DNA of 64,000 bases, from assembly GCA_964604675.1 (NCBI GenBank), contig CAZSAT010000014.1, positions 1-64,000 on the forward strand. Direction: 5' to 3'. The notes under the pieces were generated by a model that was not told the DNA's origin, made no database searches, and was given only the letters and a program-made list of their open reading frames with translations. Positions within the stretch are counted from its first letter, which is position 1. Each line of letters opens with the position of its first letter. The DNA is from CAZSAT01 sp964604675. Its GTDB lineage: Bacteria > Myxococcota_A > UBA796 > CAJQPC01. The translations under genes were made by a program, and so were the position numbers. Shown here piece by piece: positions 16,535 to 26,369 of this stretch.

Positions 16535-17560
16535 CTACTCGTAGAGGTTCAGCAGTCCGCCCGTGGTGAACACAGAACGCACCTCGGTCTCGCCCCCCCA
16601 GGGGCTCTCGAAGCGCGGTCCCGTGTACCAGGTGTCGATCTGGAAGGCGATGCTGTACAGGTCCTCGTCGACGGAGGCATTGGCCAGCAGCTGGTGCAGC
16701 TCGTCGTTGCCCAGGAAGAAGCGCTCGTCCCGGTCCGGCATGCAGGCGAGGGATTCGTACAGCGCCATCGTGTCGGCGTCCTGGTTGCGGATCATCAGGT
16801 AGATCTGGCCGTCGAGGGGGTCGCCGTCCACCTCGGGCGCGTCCTGGCCGAAGTGCCAGCCCACCTTCATGTCGTCGTCCTGATCCCAGTCCAGCACGTT
16901 GTCGTCGCCCTGCTGGTTGCTGGGACTGTCGAGATGGATCGCGGGCCCCACAGCGATGACGTCCTCGAGCACGAAGGCGTCGAGAGCACCCGCCTCCTCG
17001 CCCCCAGGCACATCGAGGGTGAGGAGCTGGCCGAAGGGGAAGGTGTCGTAGGTGCAGTCCTGGAGCTTGTACACGCTCTGTCCACTCCAGCTGTCCTCGA
17101 ACAGCTCGAGCTCCCAGGTGCGGTCGGGACCGTCCAGGTAGACCACGTCCCCGGCCGTGCGAGTGGCCATCATGGTGGGCTCGTCCATGGCCTGATCTTC
17201 CCCCGAGAACGAGGTGTAGGCGCACGTGCCGGCCTGGGTCGGGTACTCGACCACCTGACCACCGCCCGAGCTCTCGTCCATCGGTTCCTGGTTGCGCTCG
17301 TAGAAGGCGAGCTCGAACATGCACAGGGTGTCCGTCTCGCCCCAGTCGCCTTCCTGGAACCAGATGTTGAAGGCGAGGTCGATGTCGGTGTCCTCGCCGG
17401 GCGCGAGCAGCTCGACGGTGCGTGGATCGCCGTCCTCGTCGCCCTCGACGGCCGGTGCCGCCACGTCGACCGGGCCGCTCGGAGGGGCCGACGGCGCGAA
17501 CGGATAGATCTCCTCCATCGCGTAGTCCACCGTGCACGCCAGCGCTGCGAGTAGCACCAT
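16535..17560 (-). CDS. acidic lipoprotein of unknown function
   Basis: The 341-residue product has a lipoprotein signal L-A-A-L-A-C at the N-terminus, then a Pro/Ala-rich linker and a long acidic domain rich in Asp, Glu, Trp and Tyr with four scattered cysteines. Predicted beta content is high. No known domain is recognised. ATG 17560 is preferred over the adjacent GTG 17563 because AAGGG then sits at a usable distance. It stands alone between the amidase gene and a divergent small lipoprotein gene. Confidence 0.75.
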   Translation of the reverse strand: MVLLAALACTVDYAMEEIYPFAPSAPPSGPVDVAAPAVEGDEDGDPRTVELLAPGEDTDIDLAFNIWFQEGDWGETDTLCMFELAFYERNQEPMDESSGGGQVVEYPTQAGTCAYTSFSGEDQAMDEPTMMATRTAGDVVYLDGPDRTWELELFEDSWSGQSVYKLQDCTYDTFPFGQLLTLDVPGGEEAGALDAFVLEDVIAVGPAIHLDSPSNQQGDDNVLDWDQDDDMKVGWHFGQDAPEVDGDPLDGQIYLMIRNQDADTMALYESLACMPDRDERFFLGNDELHQLLANASVDEDLYSIAFQIDTWYTGPRFESPWGGETEVRSVFTTGGLLNLYE

Positions 17561-17626
17561 CACACCCTTGTCTCAGGCCGCCACCCTGGTGATAGCACGA
17601 CATCCGATGACATCCGAGGAGCTTTC

Positions 17627-17899
17627 GTGACCTTCGCCCTGCTCTTCCTGGCTTGCCACGCCTCGCCCTGGCCGGAGGCCGAGCGCTTGCAGGTCGCCGC
17701 GAGGGAACAGGGCCCCCCCGAGGGCATGGGTCCGATGTGGGTCGACGTGGCGCGCCAGGCCTCTCGGGTTCGCCCATGGCACAGCGGCTACGCCGAGGCC
17801 CGCGCGCTGCTCGACGCCATCGAGGCAGGCCGTCTCGAGGGGCTGCGCCGCCGGTACGCGGAGGCGCCCCCCGGCCACCCTCACCGCCCGGAACGCTGA
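17627..17899 (+). CDS. small lipoprotein of unknown function
   Basis: This 90-residue product starts at GTG with GAGGAG 5 nt upstream. It has a very short signal with lipobox L-F-L-A-C (Cys10), then an amphipathic helical body and a Pro/Arg-rich end. The good ribosome binding site and lipobox make it a real gene despite its size. It converges on gcvP with an 18-nt gap. A 10-bp near-tandem GACATCCGAT/GACATCCGAG lies just before the ribosome binding site. Function is unknown. Confidence 0.65.
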   Translation: MTFALLFLACHASPWPEAERLQVAAREQGPPEGMGPMWVDVARQASRVRPWHSGYAEARALLDAIEAGRLEGLRRRYAEAPPGHPHRPER

Positions 17900-17917
17900 G
17901 CCGGAGCGCGCTGCGGC

Positions 17918-20782
17918 TCAGTCCTCGAAAGCGTCGATCGTCACGCAAGCGCAGATCAGGTTCCGGTCGCCGTAGGCGTTGTCGATCCGCCCCACGGGTG
18001 GCCAGTACTTGTGCTGGCGGGTCCACGCCGCGGGGAAGGCCGCCTGTTCCCTGCTGTAGCCCCGGTCCCACGCGCCCGTGACCACCTGCGCCGTGTGCGG
18101 CGCTCCCTTCAGCGCGTTGTCTTGGCGGTCCGAGGCGCCGTCGGCGATGGCCTGGGCTTCCGCCCGGATGGCGATCAAGGCGTCGCAGAGCCGGTCGATC
18201 TCTGCCAGGTTCTCGCTCTCGGTGGGCTCGATCATGAGCGTGCCCACGACCGGGAAGCTCATCGTGGGCGCGTGGAAGCCGTAGTCCATGAGCCGCTTGG
18301 CGACGTCGTCGACCGTGACCCCCGTCTCGACCTTCAGCGGGCGCAGATCCACGATGCACTCGTGCGCGACGCGCCCGTTCTGCCCGGTGTAGAGCACGGG
18401 GAAGTGGGGCCCGAGCCGCAGCGCCATGTAGTTCGCGGAGCAGATCGCCACTTCGGTGGCGAGCGTCAGCCCTTCGGCGCCCATCATCGCGATGTACGCG
18501 TAGCTGATGGGGAGGATGCTGGCGCTCCCCCAGGGCGCTGCGCTCACCGCGCCCGCGTCGCCGCCCACGCCCACCATGGGGTGCCCCGGGAGGTGCGGCG
18601 CGAGGTGCGCGCCCACGCAGATCGGTCCCATGCCCGGACCGCCGCCCCCATGAGGGATGCAGAAGGTCTTGTGCAGGTTCAGGTGGATGACGTCGGCGCC
18701 GAGTTCCGCTGGACGGGAGAGGCCGACCAGGGCGTTCATGTTCGCGCCGTCCATGTAGACCTGGCCGCCATGCTCGTGCACGACGCCACAGATCTCCCGG
18801 ATGGCCGCCTCGAACACACCGTGGGTCGACGGGTAGGTGACCATGAGCGCAGCGAGGCGATCCGCGTGCAGCGTGGCCTTTGCCTGGAGGTCGTCGAGGT
18901 CGATGTTGCCGTCGTCGTCGCACGCCACGACCACGACCTTCATGCCGGCCAGCACCGCGGAAGCGGGGTTGGTGCCGTGGGCCGAGCGTGGAATGAGGCA
19001 GACGTCACGCTGGTCGCCGTTGGCCCGGTGGTAGCCGCGGATGGCCAACAGGCCCGCGTACTCACCCTGGGATCCCGCGTTGGGTTGCAGGGACGTGGCC
19101 GCAAGGCCCGTGATCTCGGCCAGCCAGCGCTCCAGGCGGGCGAAGAGCTCCAGGTAGCCGGCACACTGCTCCGCCGGCACGAAGGGGTGCAGCGCACCGA
19201 AGCCCGGCCAGGTGACCGCCGCCATCTCTGCGGTGGCGTTGAGCTTCATCGTGCAGGATCCGAGCGGGATCATCGACGTCGTGAGCGAGAGGTCGCGCTC
19301 CTCGAGACGCTTCAGGTACCGCAGCATCTCGGTCTCGGTGCGGTAGCTGTGGAAGGTGGGGTGGGTGAGGTACCCCGAGGTCCGGAACAGATCGCCTTCG
19401 AACGCCTCTCCCCGCAGATCGGCGGCCAAGGCCTCCGGTGAGAAGCCCTCGCCGCCACCGAAGACCGCCACGAGGTCCGCAAGGTCCTCGCGGGTGACCG
19501 TCTCGTCGAGCGCAACGGTCAGGACACCGTCGGGGAGCGCGCGCAGGTTGATGCGGTGGGCCTCCGCGGCGGCCTGCACCGCGGCCGGGTCGGCCACCCG
19601 CACCGCCACCGTGTCGAAGTAGGTCCCGTGGACCACCTGGTGGCCGAGCCGGGTGAGCGCCGCCGCGAGCACGCGCGCCTGGGCGTTCACCCGTCCGGCG
19701 ATGCCCCGCAGGCCTTCCGGGCCGTGGTAGACGGCGTACATCCCGGCGATGACGGCCAGGAGCACCTGCGCCGTGCAGATGTTGGAGGTGGCCTTCTCGC
19801 GACGGATGTGCTGCTCGCGGGTCTGGAGTGCAAGCCTCAGCGCCGGCTTGCCGTGCACGTCGACGCTCACGCCGACGACACGTCCAGGCAGCTGGCGCTT
19901 GTAGGCTTCGCTGGTGGCCATGAAGGCCGCGTGGGGTCCGCCGAATCCCATCGGCACGCCGAAACGCTGGGAGTTTCCGACCACCACGTCGGCGCCCCAG
20001 GCGCCCGGCTCTCGGAGCACGCAGAGCGCCAGCAGATCGGTGGCCGCGACCACCAGGGCCCCCTCGGAGTGCGCGCGCTCGGCGACCGCCGACCAGTCGT
20101 CCACGCGGCCCTCCGTGTCGGGGTCCTGCACGAGGACTCCGAAGGTGCCCTGGTCGAAGCGATCCGTGCGCGGATCCCCGACGACGACCTCGATGCCGAG
20201 GGGCTCGGCGCGGGTCTGGACCACGGCGAGGGTCTGCGGGTGCACCTTGTCGTGCACGAAGAAGCGGTTCGCACCCTTCTTCTTGCGCGAGAGCACGCGC
20301 AGGCAGAGGGTCATCGCCTCGGCGGCCGCCGTGCCTTCGTCGAGCAGCGAGGCGTTGGCCACCTCCATGCCCGTCAGGTCGGCGAGCATGGTCTGGAACA
20401 CGAGGAGCGCCTCCAACCGACCTTGCGCGATCTCGGGCTGGTAGGGCGTGTACGCGGTGTACCAGCCCGGATTCTCCAGGATGTTGCGCAGGATGACCGG
20501 AGGGGTGACCGTGCCCGCGTAGCCGTAGCCGAGGTAGCTGCGCCAGACCTGGTTCTGGCCGGCAAGCTGCGCGAGGTCCGCGATGACCTCCCGCTCGGAA
20601 CGCGCTGGCGGCAGGTCCAGTGGGCGGACCGTGCGGATCACGTCGGGGACGGCGGAGTCCACGAGAGCGTCGAGGCTCTCGAGACCGAGGGCGGCGAGCA
20701 TGGTGTCGATCTCGCCCGCCTGCGGGCCGAGGTGCCGATCGACGAAGCGGTCGCCCCGGGCGAGCCAGTCCGCGGCGCTCAT
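17918..20782 (-). CDS. gcvP: glycine dehydrogenase (decarboxylating), P-protein
   Basis: The 954-residue single-chain P-protein of the glycine cleavage system decarboxylates glycine and passes the aminomethyl group to lipoylated GcvH. The PLP-binding Lys705 lies in L-H-K-T-F, followed by the glycine-rich P-H-G-G-G-G-P-G-M-G-P. The N-terminal half contains a non-catalytic PLP-fold copy, as in other full-length GcvP proteins. It starts 1 nt after the gcvH stop and ends the folD-gcvT-gcvH-gcvP operon. Confidence 0.98.
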   Translation of the reverse strand: MSAADWLARGDRFVDRHLGPQAGEIDTMLAALGLESLDALVDSAVPDVIRTVRPLDLPPARSEREVIADLAQLAGQNQVWRSYLGYGYAGTVTPPVILRNILENPGWYTAYTPYQPEIAQGRLEALLVFQTMLADLTGMEVANASLLDEGTAAAEAMTLCLRVLSRKKKGANRFFVHDKVHPQTLAVVQTRAEPLGIEVVVGDPRTDRFDQGTFGVLVQDPDTEGRVDDWSAVAERAHSEGALVVAATDLLALCVLREPGAWGADVVVGNSQRFGVPMGFGGPHAAFMATSEAYKRQLPGRVVGVSVDVHGKPALRLALQTREQHIRREKATSNICTAQVLLAVIAGMYAVYHGPEGLRGIAGRVNAQARVLAAALTRLGHQVVHGTYFDTVAVRVADPAAVQAAAEAHRINLRALPDGVLTVALDETVTREDLADLVAVFGGGEGFSPEALAADLRGEAFEGDLFRTSGYLTHPTFHSYRTETEMLRYLKRLEERDLSLTTSMIPLGSCTMKLNATAEMAAVTWPGFGALHPFVPAEQCAGYLELFARLERWLAEITGLAATSLQPNAGSQGEYAGLLAIRGYHRANGDQRDVCLIPRSAHGTNPASAVLAGMKVVVVACDDDGNIDLDDLQAKATLHADRLAALMVTYPSTHGVFEAAIREICGVVHEHGGQVYMDGANMNALVGLSRPAELGADVIHLNLHKTFCIPHGGGGPGMGPICVGAHLAPHLPGHPMVGVGGDAGAVSAAPWGSASILPISYAYIAMMGAEGLTLATEVAICSANYMALRLGPHFPVLYTGQNGRVAHECIVDLRPLKVETGVTVDDVAKRLMDYGFHAPTMSFPVVGTLMIEPTESENLAEIDRLCDALIAIRAEAQAIADGASDRQDNALKGAPHTAQVVTGAWDRGYSREQAAFPAAWTRQHKYWPPVGRIDNAYGDRNLICACVTIDAFED

Positions 20783-20783
20783 C

Positions 20784-21167
20784 TCAGCCCTGCTGCGCGA
20801 GGTAGGTCTCGTAGGCCGCCGCGTCCATCAGGGCGTCGAGCTCACCGGCGTTCGACAGCTTCACCTGGAAGAACCAGCCGGCTCCATAAGGCTCGGTGTT
20901 GACCTGGTCCTCGTTGCCGTCGAGCTCCTCGTTCACCGCGCAGACGCGGCCGGAAACGGGGCTGTAGACCTCGGAGACCGCCTTGACGGACTCGACCTCA
21001 CAGGCCTGCTCGAACTGCGCCACATCATCGCCGACCTCCGGGAGGTCCACGAAGACCACCTCGCCGAGTGCGTCCTGGGCGTGATGGGTGATGCCGACCG
21101 TGGCGACGTCGCCGTCGACCCGGACCCACTCGTGCTTCTCGGTGTAGCGGAGGTCGCTCGCAATCAT
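20784..21167 (-). CDS. gcvH: glycine cleavage system H protein
   Basis: This 127-residue lipoyl carrier shuttles the aminomethyl group between GcvP, GcvT and the dihydrolipoamide dehydrogenase. The lipoylated residue is Lys62 in E-S-V-K-A-V-S, and the N-terminal Y-T-E-K-H-E-W is classical. It is full length. Its ATG shares a base with the gcvT stop (TGATG). No lipoate ligase, lipoyl synthase or L-protein gene is in the window. Confidence 0.98.
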   Translation of the reverse strand: MIASDLRYTEKHEWVRVDGDVATVGITHHAQDALGEVVFVDLPEVGDDVAQFEQACEVESVKAVSEVYSPVSGRVCAVNEELDGNEDQVNTEPYGAGWFFQVKLSNAGELDALMDAAAYETYLAQQG

Positions 21168-22261
21168 CAGTAGTCCCTCTCGAAGAATGGCGGCTTCACC
21201 ACGCGTGCCGTGGCCTGCCGCCCGCGAATGTCGATGGTGAGCTCGGTGCCTCGGCGGCCGTGACCGCGGTTGACGTACCCGAGCGCGATGTTCTTGCCCG
21301 TCAGTGGGCTCCGGCTACCCGACGTGATCTCGCCGACCACCTCGCCATCCCGGAGGATGGCGTTGTGCTGCCGAGGAATGCGCTTGTCGACCTCGAGCGC
21401 CACCAGCCGACGGGTCAGCCCCGCTTCCTTCTGGGCCGCGAGGAGGTCCCGGGCGGTGAACGCGGTGTCGAGCTTGACGATCCAGCGCAGCCCGGCCTCG
21501 AGCGGCGACGTGGTGCCGTCGATGTCGTTGCCGTAGAGCACGTTCTTGGCCTCGAGCCGGAGCGTGTCGCGGGCGCCCAGGCCCACGGGCACGATCCCGA
21601 ACTCGGCGCCAGCATCGAGCACCTGCTGCCAGACCCCCGCCACCTCACCGGCAGGGAGCCACACCTCGAGGCCGTCCTCTCCGGTGTAGCCGGTGCGGGC
21701 GAGCACGCAGCCCGCCACACCGGCGAAGGTGGCCACGGTGACGCCAAACCGCGGGAGGTCCGCGATGTTCGCTGCGCTGAGCTTCTGCACCACCGCCGCA
21801 CCGTGCCGGCCCTGGATGGCGACCTGGGCCCAGGCGTCGCCCTGGTCCTCGAAGACCGCGTCGCCCCCGAAGGGGTTGCGGGCGTGGAGCCACGCGAAGT
21901 CCTTGCTCCTGTTCGCGGCGTTGACCACCACGAAGTAGTCGTGCTCCGCGAGTCGGTAGATGAAGATGTCGTCGACCAGCCCGCCGTCGTCGTTGACGAT
22001 GGCGCTGTACTGGCTCATGCCGACCGCCACGGCGCAGGCGTCGTTGCAGCACAGGGCGTTGAGCGCGTCCGCCGCGCGTGGCCCGGTGACCCGGATCTCG
22101 CCCATGTGCGACACGTCGAACAGGCCCACACCGGACCGGACCGCGCGGTGCTCTTCGGAGAGGCCGCTGTACTGGACGGGCAGCTCCCACCCGCCGAAGT
22201 CGATCATGCGCCCACGGCAGGCCACGTGATCGTCGAAGAAGGGCGTTCTGAGCAGGGCCAC
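21167..22261 (-). CDS. gcvT: glycine cleavage system aminomethyltransferase, T-protein
   Basis: The 364-residue T-protein transfers the methylene group from aminomethyl-GcvH to tetrahydrofolate and releases ammonia. Recognisable motifs are M-I-D-F-G-G-W, F-D-V-S-H-M-G-E, T-G-Y-T-G-E-D-G and G-L-G-A-R-D-T-L-R-L-E. The start is GTG 22261 with GGAGG 5 nt upstream; the open frame continues far upstream into folD antisense sequence but without homology. A 44-nt gap separates it from folD, which makes the 5,10-methylene-THF-using enzyme, so product and user are co-expressed. Confidence 0.97.
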   Translation of the reverse strand: MALLRTPFFDDHVACRGRMIDFGGWELPVQYSGLSEEHRAVRSGVGLFDVSHMGEIRVTGPRAADALNALCCNDACAVAVGMSQYSAIVNDDGGLVDDIFIYRLAEHDYFVVVNAANRSKDFAWLHARNPFGGDAVFEDQGDAWAQVAIQGRHGAAVVQKLSAANIADLPRFGVTVATFAGVAGCVLARTGYTGEDGLEVWLPAGEVAGVWQQVLDAGAEFGIVPVGLGARDTLRLEAKNVLYGNDIDGTTSPLEAGLRWIVKLDTAFTARDLLAAQKEAGLTRRLVALEVDKRIPRQHNAILRDGEVVGEITSGSRSPLTGKNIALGYVNRGHGRRGTELTIDIRGRQATARVVKPPFFERDY

Positions 22262-22305
22262 GTCGTCCTCCAGACCGGGCCCTGTTCCTATCGCGACAGG
22301 CTGCG

Positions 22306-23144
22306 CTACGCCCGTCCCTGGCGGCGCTCGGCGGAGCGGCAGGTGTTCTCCATCAACATGGCGATCGTCATCGGGCCGACGCCGCCCGGAACCGGGGTGA
22401 TGAAGCTCGCGTGCTCGGCGCACTCCTCGAACGCCACGTCGCCCACCAGGCGACCGTCGTCGAGCCGGTTGATGCCCACGTCGATCACGACCGCGCCGGC
22501 CCGGATCCAGCTGCCTCGAACCATCTCTGCGCGGCCGACGGCCGCGACCACCACGTCGGCACCGCGGACCAGACCTTCGATGTCCCGCGTGCGGCTGTGG
22601 GCGACCGTGACGGTGCAGTTGGCTCCCAACAACAGCTGCGCCATCGGCTTCCCCACGATGTTGCTGCGTCCGATCACCACCGCGTGCTTGCCGGACAACG
22701 GGACCTCGGCCTCCTCCAGGAGCTTCATCACCCCGAGCGGCGTGCAGGCGACGAAGCGCGCACGCCCCTGGGACAGCAGGCCGACGTTCTCGGGGTGGAA
22801 GCCGTCCACGTCTTTCTCGGGATCGATCGCGTCGAGCACGGCCGTGGCGTCGAGGTGCCCCGGCAGCGGGAGCTGCACCAGGATCCCATCGATCGCCGGA
22901 TCGGCGTTCAGCTCGCCGACCAGGTCCATCAGGGCTTGCTGATCCGTGTCGACCGGCAGCGTGATCTGACGGTGGAAGAAGCCCACGCGCCCGGCCACCT
23001 TGGTCTTGCGGCTCACGTACACCTGGCTCGCCGGATCCTCCCCGACGAGCACCACAGCCAGGCCCGGTGGACGCTCGAGGGCCGCGGCCCGGCCCTTCAC
23101 GGAGGCCTGGTTCAGCTGGCGCGCGACGCGCCGTCCGTCGAGGA

Positions 23145-23148
<4 letters not shown>
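22306..23148 (-). CDS. folD: methylenetetrahydrofolate dehydrogenase/cyclohydrolase
   Basis: This 280-residue bifunctional enzyme converts 5,10-methylene-THF to 10-formyl-THF. It has Y-V-S-R-K-T-K (catalytic Tyr and Lys), the Q-L-P-L-P segment, G-F-H-P-E-N-V-G, the NADP-binding V-I-G-R-S-N-I-V-G-K-P and the C-terminal P-V-P-G-G-V-G-P-M-T. It starts at GTG overlapping the FmdB-like stop in GTGA. With gcvTHP it forms a one-carbon operon that feeds glycine-derived units into formyl-THF. Confidence 0.97.
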
Positions 23149-23489
<341 letters not shown>

Positions 23490-23561
23490 GAGGGCCTCCC
23501 GGTTGCGCTACTAATCGCCCGTGTGGCGGCGTCCAGCGCCCCGACACGCTAGAGGCGCACG

Positions 23562-24347
23562 ATGCGCCCGGTGCTGTTCGTCCTGGCCCTCGCTCTCGGC
23601 TTCGCCGCCCTGCGCCTCGTGGTGCTCTGGTCGGCCTGGGCGATGCAGCAGGAGCGGCGCCCACGACTGGGCGTCAGCGATCTCGCACTCTTCTGCCGTG
23701 AGCTCGTCTCCACGGCCGCTCTGGACCTCGCCACGCCGCTGGGTGTCTGGGAGCCCGCCCCCAGCGGGACGGTCCCCGCACCGGCCCAGCAGGCCGTGCT
23801 GCTGGTGCCCGACCTCGGCAGGAACCGTGCCTCGCTCCTGCCGCTTGCGTTCTTCCTGCGCCGCCACGGTCACCCCTGGGTCTGGGCCATCAACCGCCGG
23901 CCCCCGGCCGCTCCCCTGCACGAGCAGGCCTGGCACCTCTCCCGAGCCGTCGAGAGGCTCCAGCTGGCCAGCGGTGCCGCGCAGGTCGATCTGGTCTGCC
24001 ATGGAGCGGGTGGGCTGGTCGCTGCCTGGTACCTGGCCCACCTCGGCGGAACACCGAACGTGCGCCGCTTCGTCACCCTGGGCACCCCCTGGTCGGGCAC
24101 GCGGACCGCGGTGTTCCGACGCGGCGCCGTGGCCGTGGACCTGGCCCCGGGCTCGGACTTCCTGGAGCGGCTCGGCCCCATCGAGGTCCCCGACGCGGCG
24201 CTGTGGAGCGCCTCGTCCCCCACGGTGCAGCCCGCCGACAGCGCCTGGCTCGCAGGCGCGACCCAGCTCGACCGGGCCGGCCATGCGGAGCTGTTGATGT
24301 CCCGGCGCTCCTGGTTGCTGGTCCACCAGGCCCTGGAGCGGACGTGA
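23562..24347 (+). CDS. alpha/beta-hydrolase fold protein lacking nucleophile Ser
   Basis: The 261-residue product has an N-terminal membrane helix (about 3-27) and an alpha/beta-hydrolase core resembling triacylglycerol lipases: V-L-L-V-P-D-L-G near 80, D-L-V-C-H-G-A-G-G-L-V near 145, T-L-G-T-P-W-S-G-T and a C-terminal A-G-H-A-E-L-L that could hold the His. The nucleophile elbow is normally G-H-S-x-G-G; here Ser is Gly (C-H-G-A-G-G). It is therefore probably catalytically dead or works differently. GTGA overlap with the next ATPase gene links it to the ArsA pair. Confidence 0.82.
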   Translation: MRPVLFVLALALGFAALRLVVLWSAWAMQQERRPRLGVSDLALFCRELVSTAALDLATPLGVWEPAPSGTVPAPAQQAVLLVPDLGRNRASLLPLAFFLRRHGHPWVWAINRRPPAAPLHEQAWHLSRAVERLQLASGAAQVDLVCHGAGGLVAAWYLAHLGGTPNVRRFVTLGTPWSGTRTAVFRRGAVAVDLAPGSDFLERLGPIEVPDAALWSASSPTVQPADSAWLAGATQLDRAGHAELLMSRRSWLLVHQALERT

Positions 24348-25267
24348 ACCTCCTCGCCAGGCGCGTGGTGATCGTCACCGGCAAGGGCGGTGTGGGCAAG
24401 ACCACGGTGGCCTCCGCGATCGCCTTGGCTGCGGCGGAGCGCGGGCGGAAGGTCGCGCTCTGCGAGACCCAGGGAAGCCGACGGGTGCCCGACCTCTTCG
24501 ACCGCCCGTCGAAGGGCTACAAGCTCACCGAGGTCCACCCCGGTCTGTCCACGCTGTCCATCACGTCGGACCAGGCGATCGAGGACTACATCCTTCAGCA
24601 GGTGAAGGTCCGCGCCCTCTACAAGCTCGCCTTCAAGAACCGGGTGATGGGCCCCTTCATGCGCGCCGTGCCCGGGCTGCACGACCTCGTCCAGCTGGGC
24701 AAGGTCTGGGACCTCGAGCGGCTCCGGGACGCCGGGGAGCCGACGTGGGACCTGGTCGTGGTCGACGCTCCCGCCACCGGGCACGGCTTGACCATGCTGA
24801 AGTCGCCCCAGTCCATGATGGACCTCACGGTGGCCGGCCCCTTCCACGACAACGCCAAGCTCATCCGAGACCTGGTCGTCGACGCACAGCGCACCGCGCT
24901 GGTGTTGGTGAGCTTGCCCGAGGAGATGCCGGTCAACGAGACGATCGAGCTCTACGAGCGCCTGGAGGGTTTCCGCGCACAGGTCGCCCTGTCGGTCCTC
25001 AACGAGGTGCACCCCACCGTGATCGGCCACCCGGACACCTGGCCGCGCGCACGCGAGCACCTCGCCGGGCGGGCCGAGCTCGCCGAAGCTGTGCGCTTCG
25101 CAGACCGCGCCCACGTCCGGGAAGTCGCCCAGGCCACCGCCCGGCGCCGGCTGGCAGACGCCCTGCCATGCGCCCTCGCCGAGCTGCCGTTCCTGTTCCA
25201 CCGCGACCTTCGCCTGCGCGACCTGAAGGGGCTCGCAACGGCCCTCGACCCGTGGCTCGAGGCCTGA
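24344..25267 (+). CDS. ArsA/GET3-family ATPase, first of pair
   Basis: This 307-residue P-loop ATPase has a deviant Walker A G-K-G-G-V-G-K-T-T at residues 13-21, a following L-C-E-T-Q switch region and the later V-V-D-A-P-A-T-G-H-G motif of the ArsA group. GGAG lies 5 nt before GTG 24344, which overlaps the hydrolase stop. Together with the next gene it makes two half-size ATPases in tandem, which could form a heterodimer like the two halves of ArsA. No ArsB, ArsD or ArsR is nearby, so arsenite export is unlikely. Confidence 0.88.
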   Translation: MNLLARRVVIVTGKGGVGKTTVASAIALAAAERGRKVALCETQGSRRVPDLFDRPSKGYKLTEVHPGLSTLSITSDQAIEDYILQQVKVRALYKLAFKNRVMGPFMRAVPGLHDLVQLGKVWDLERLRDAGEPTWDLVVVDAPATGHGLTMLKSPQSMMDLTVAGPFHDNAKLIRDLVVDAQRTALVLVSLPEEMPVNETIELYERLEGFRAQVALSVLNEVHPTVIGHPDTWPRAREHLAGRAELAEAVRFADRAHVREVAQATARRRLADALPCALAELPFLFHRDLRLRDLKGLATALDPWLEA

Positions 25268-25268
25268 C

Positions 25269-26357
25269 GTGGCGCGGGTGCTGATCTGCGCGGGGTCCGG
25301 TGGGGTGGGCAAGACCACCACCGCTGCGGCTCTGTCGGTCGCGCTCGCCCGTCGGGGGCTGAAGGTGGCGGTCTTGACCATCGACCCGGCGCGCCGCCTC
25401 GCCGACAGCCTGGACATCGGAGACATCGGCAACGAGGCGCGCCGAGTGCCTCTGCCGGATGCCCACCTCGACGCGATCATGCTCGACCAGAAGGCCACCT
25501 TCGACGACGTGGTGCAGCGCTTTGCGCCCGACCCCGAGACCCGTGCCCGCATCCTCGACAACCACTACTACCGCTATGTCTCGACCCGCCTGGCCGGTAC
25601 CCACGAGTACATGGCGATGGAGAAGCTCTACGACCTGTGGGCGAGCGGCAGCTACGACGTGGTCGTGCTCGACACGCCGCCAGCGCGGCACGCTCTGGAC
25701 TTCCTGCAGGCCCCCGACAAGATGGCCGGGCTGATGGACGAGGGGGTGATGCACTGGCTGACGCTCCCGCGGAACGCACTGGGCTTCCGGGTGCTCGAGC
25801 GGGGGTCGACCGCCCTGGTGGGCGTGTTCCGACGCCTCATCGGCGAGCGCACGATGTCCGACATCGCCGAGTTCTTCCACCTCTTCCACCAGCTCTGGGC
25901 GGGCTTCAACGAGCGCAGCAAGAAGGCCCGCTCCCTGCTCTCCAGCGCCGACACGCGGTTGCTGCTCGTCACGACCCCGGCGCCGGCCGCGCGCGCGGAA
26001 GCGCAAGCGTTCCTCGACGCCATCGAAGCGGCCGGCATGCCCTTCGGGGGCTTCCTGGTGAACCGGGTCGTCCCCTCCCCGACCGCACCCCCGCCCGCTC
26101 GCGAGGCCTTCGGTGACCCACCCGCAGCGATGGACGCGGGCACCTGGGACGCGCTTGTCGAAGCGGTCCGCGAAGCCCCGGCGCACCAGGAGCGGCTGGC
26201 GACGGCCACCGGCCGCTACCTCGACGCGCTGCGCCTGGAAGCCGGCGACGCCCCCCTCTGGCGGGTGCCGGAGCTCGACCGCGAAGTGCACGACCTCGCC
26301 GGCCTCACCGTCATCGCCGACCACCTCTCGCCGGCCATCGACGAGCTGGGCTTCTGA
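25269..26357 (+). CDS. ArsA/GET3-family ATPase, second of pair
   Basis: The 362-residue partner has Walker A G-S-G-G-V-G-K-T-T near residue 10, T-I-D-P-A-R-R-L-A-D-S-L, and V-V-L-D-T-P-P-A-R-H-A-L-D-F-L, the signature of the actinobacterial and myxobacterial ArsA-like family. It starts at GTG 1 nt after the first ATPase. Such pairs bind membranes or client proteins in an ATP-dependent way, but the client is unknown. The upstream pseudo-hydrolase may be part of the same complex. Confidence 0.9.
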   Translation: MARVLICAGSGGVGKTTTAAALSVALARRGLKVAVLTIDPARRLADSLDIGDIGNEARRVPLPDAHLDAIMLDQKATFDDVVQRFAPDPETRARILDNHYYRYVSTRLAGTHEYMAMEKLYDLWASGSYDVVVLDTPPARHALDFLQAPDKMAGLMDEGVMHWLTLPRNALGFRVLERGSTALVGVFRRLIGERTMSDIAEFFHLFHQLWAGFNERSKKARSLLSSADTRLLLVTTPAPAARAEAQAFLDAIEAAGMPFGGFLVNRVVPSPTAPPPAREAFGDPPAAMDAGTWDALVEAVREAPAHQERLATATGRYLDALRLEAGDAPLWRVPELDREVHDLAGLTVIADHLSPAIDELGF

Positions 26358-26369
26358 GCGCCCTCGGGC

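Noticed and set aside
15981..18923. 980-codon minus-strand frame
   Set aside because: It shadows the amidase, a lipoprotein and gcvP in another frame, and the composition is Arg/Pro-rich without motifs.
22262..22305. Glycine riboswitch before gcvT
   Set aside because: Only 44 nt lie between folD and gcvT, too short for the aptamer, and no tandem motif is seen before the operon head.
24344..26357. Arsenite efflux operon
   Set aside because: The ATPases fit the ArsA family, but arsB, arsC, arsD and arsR are absent.
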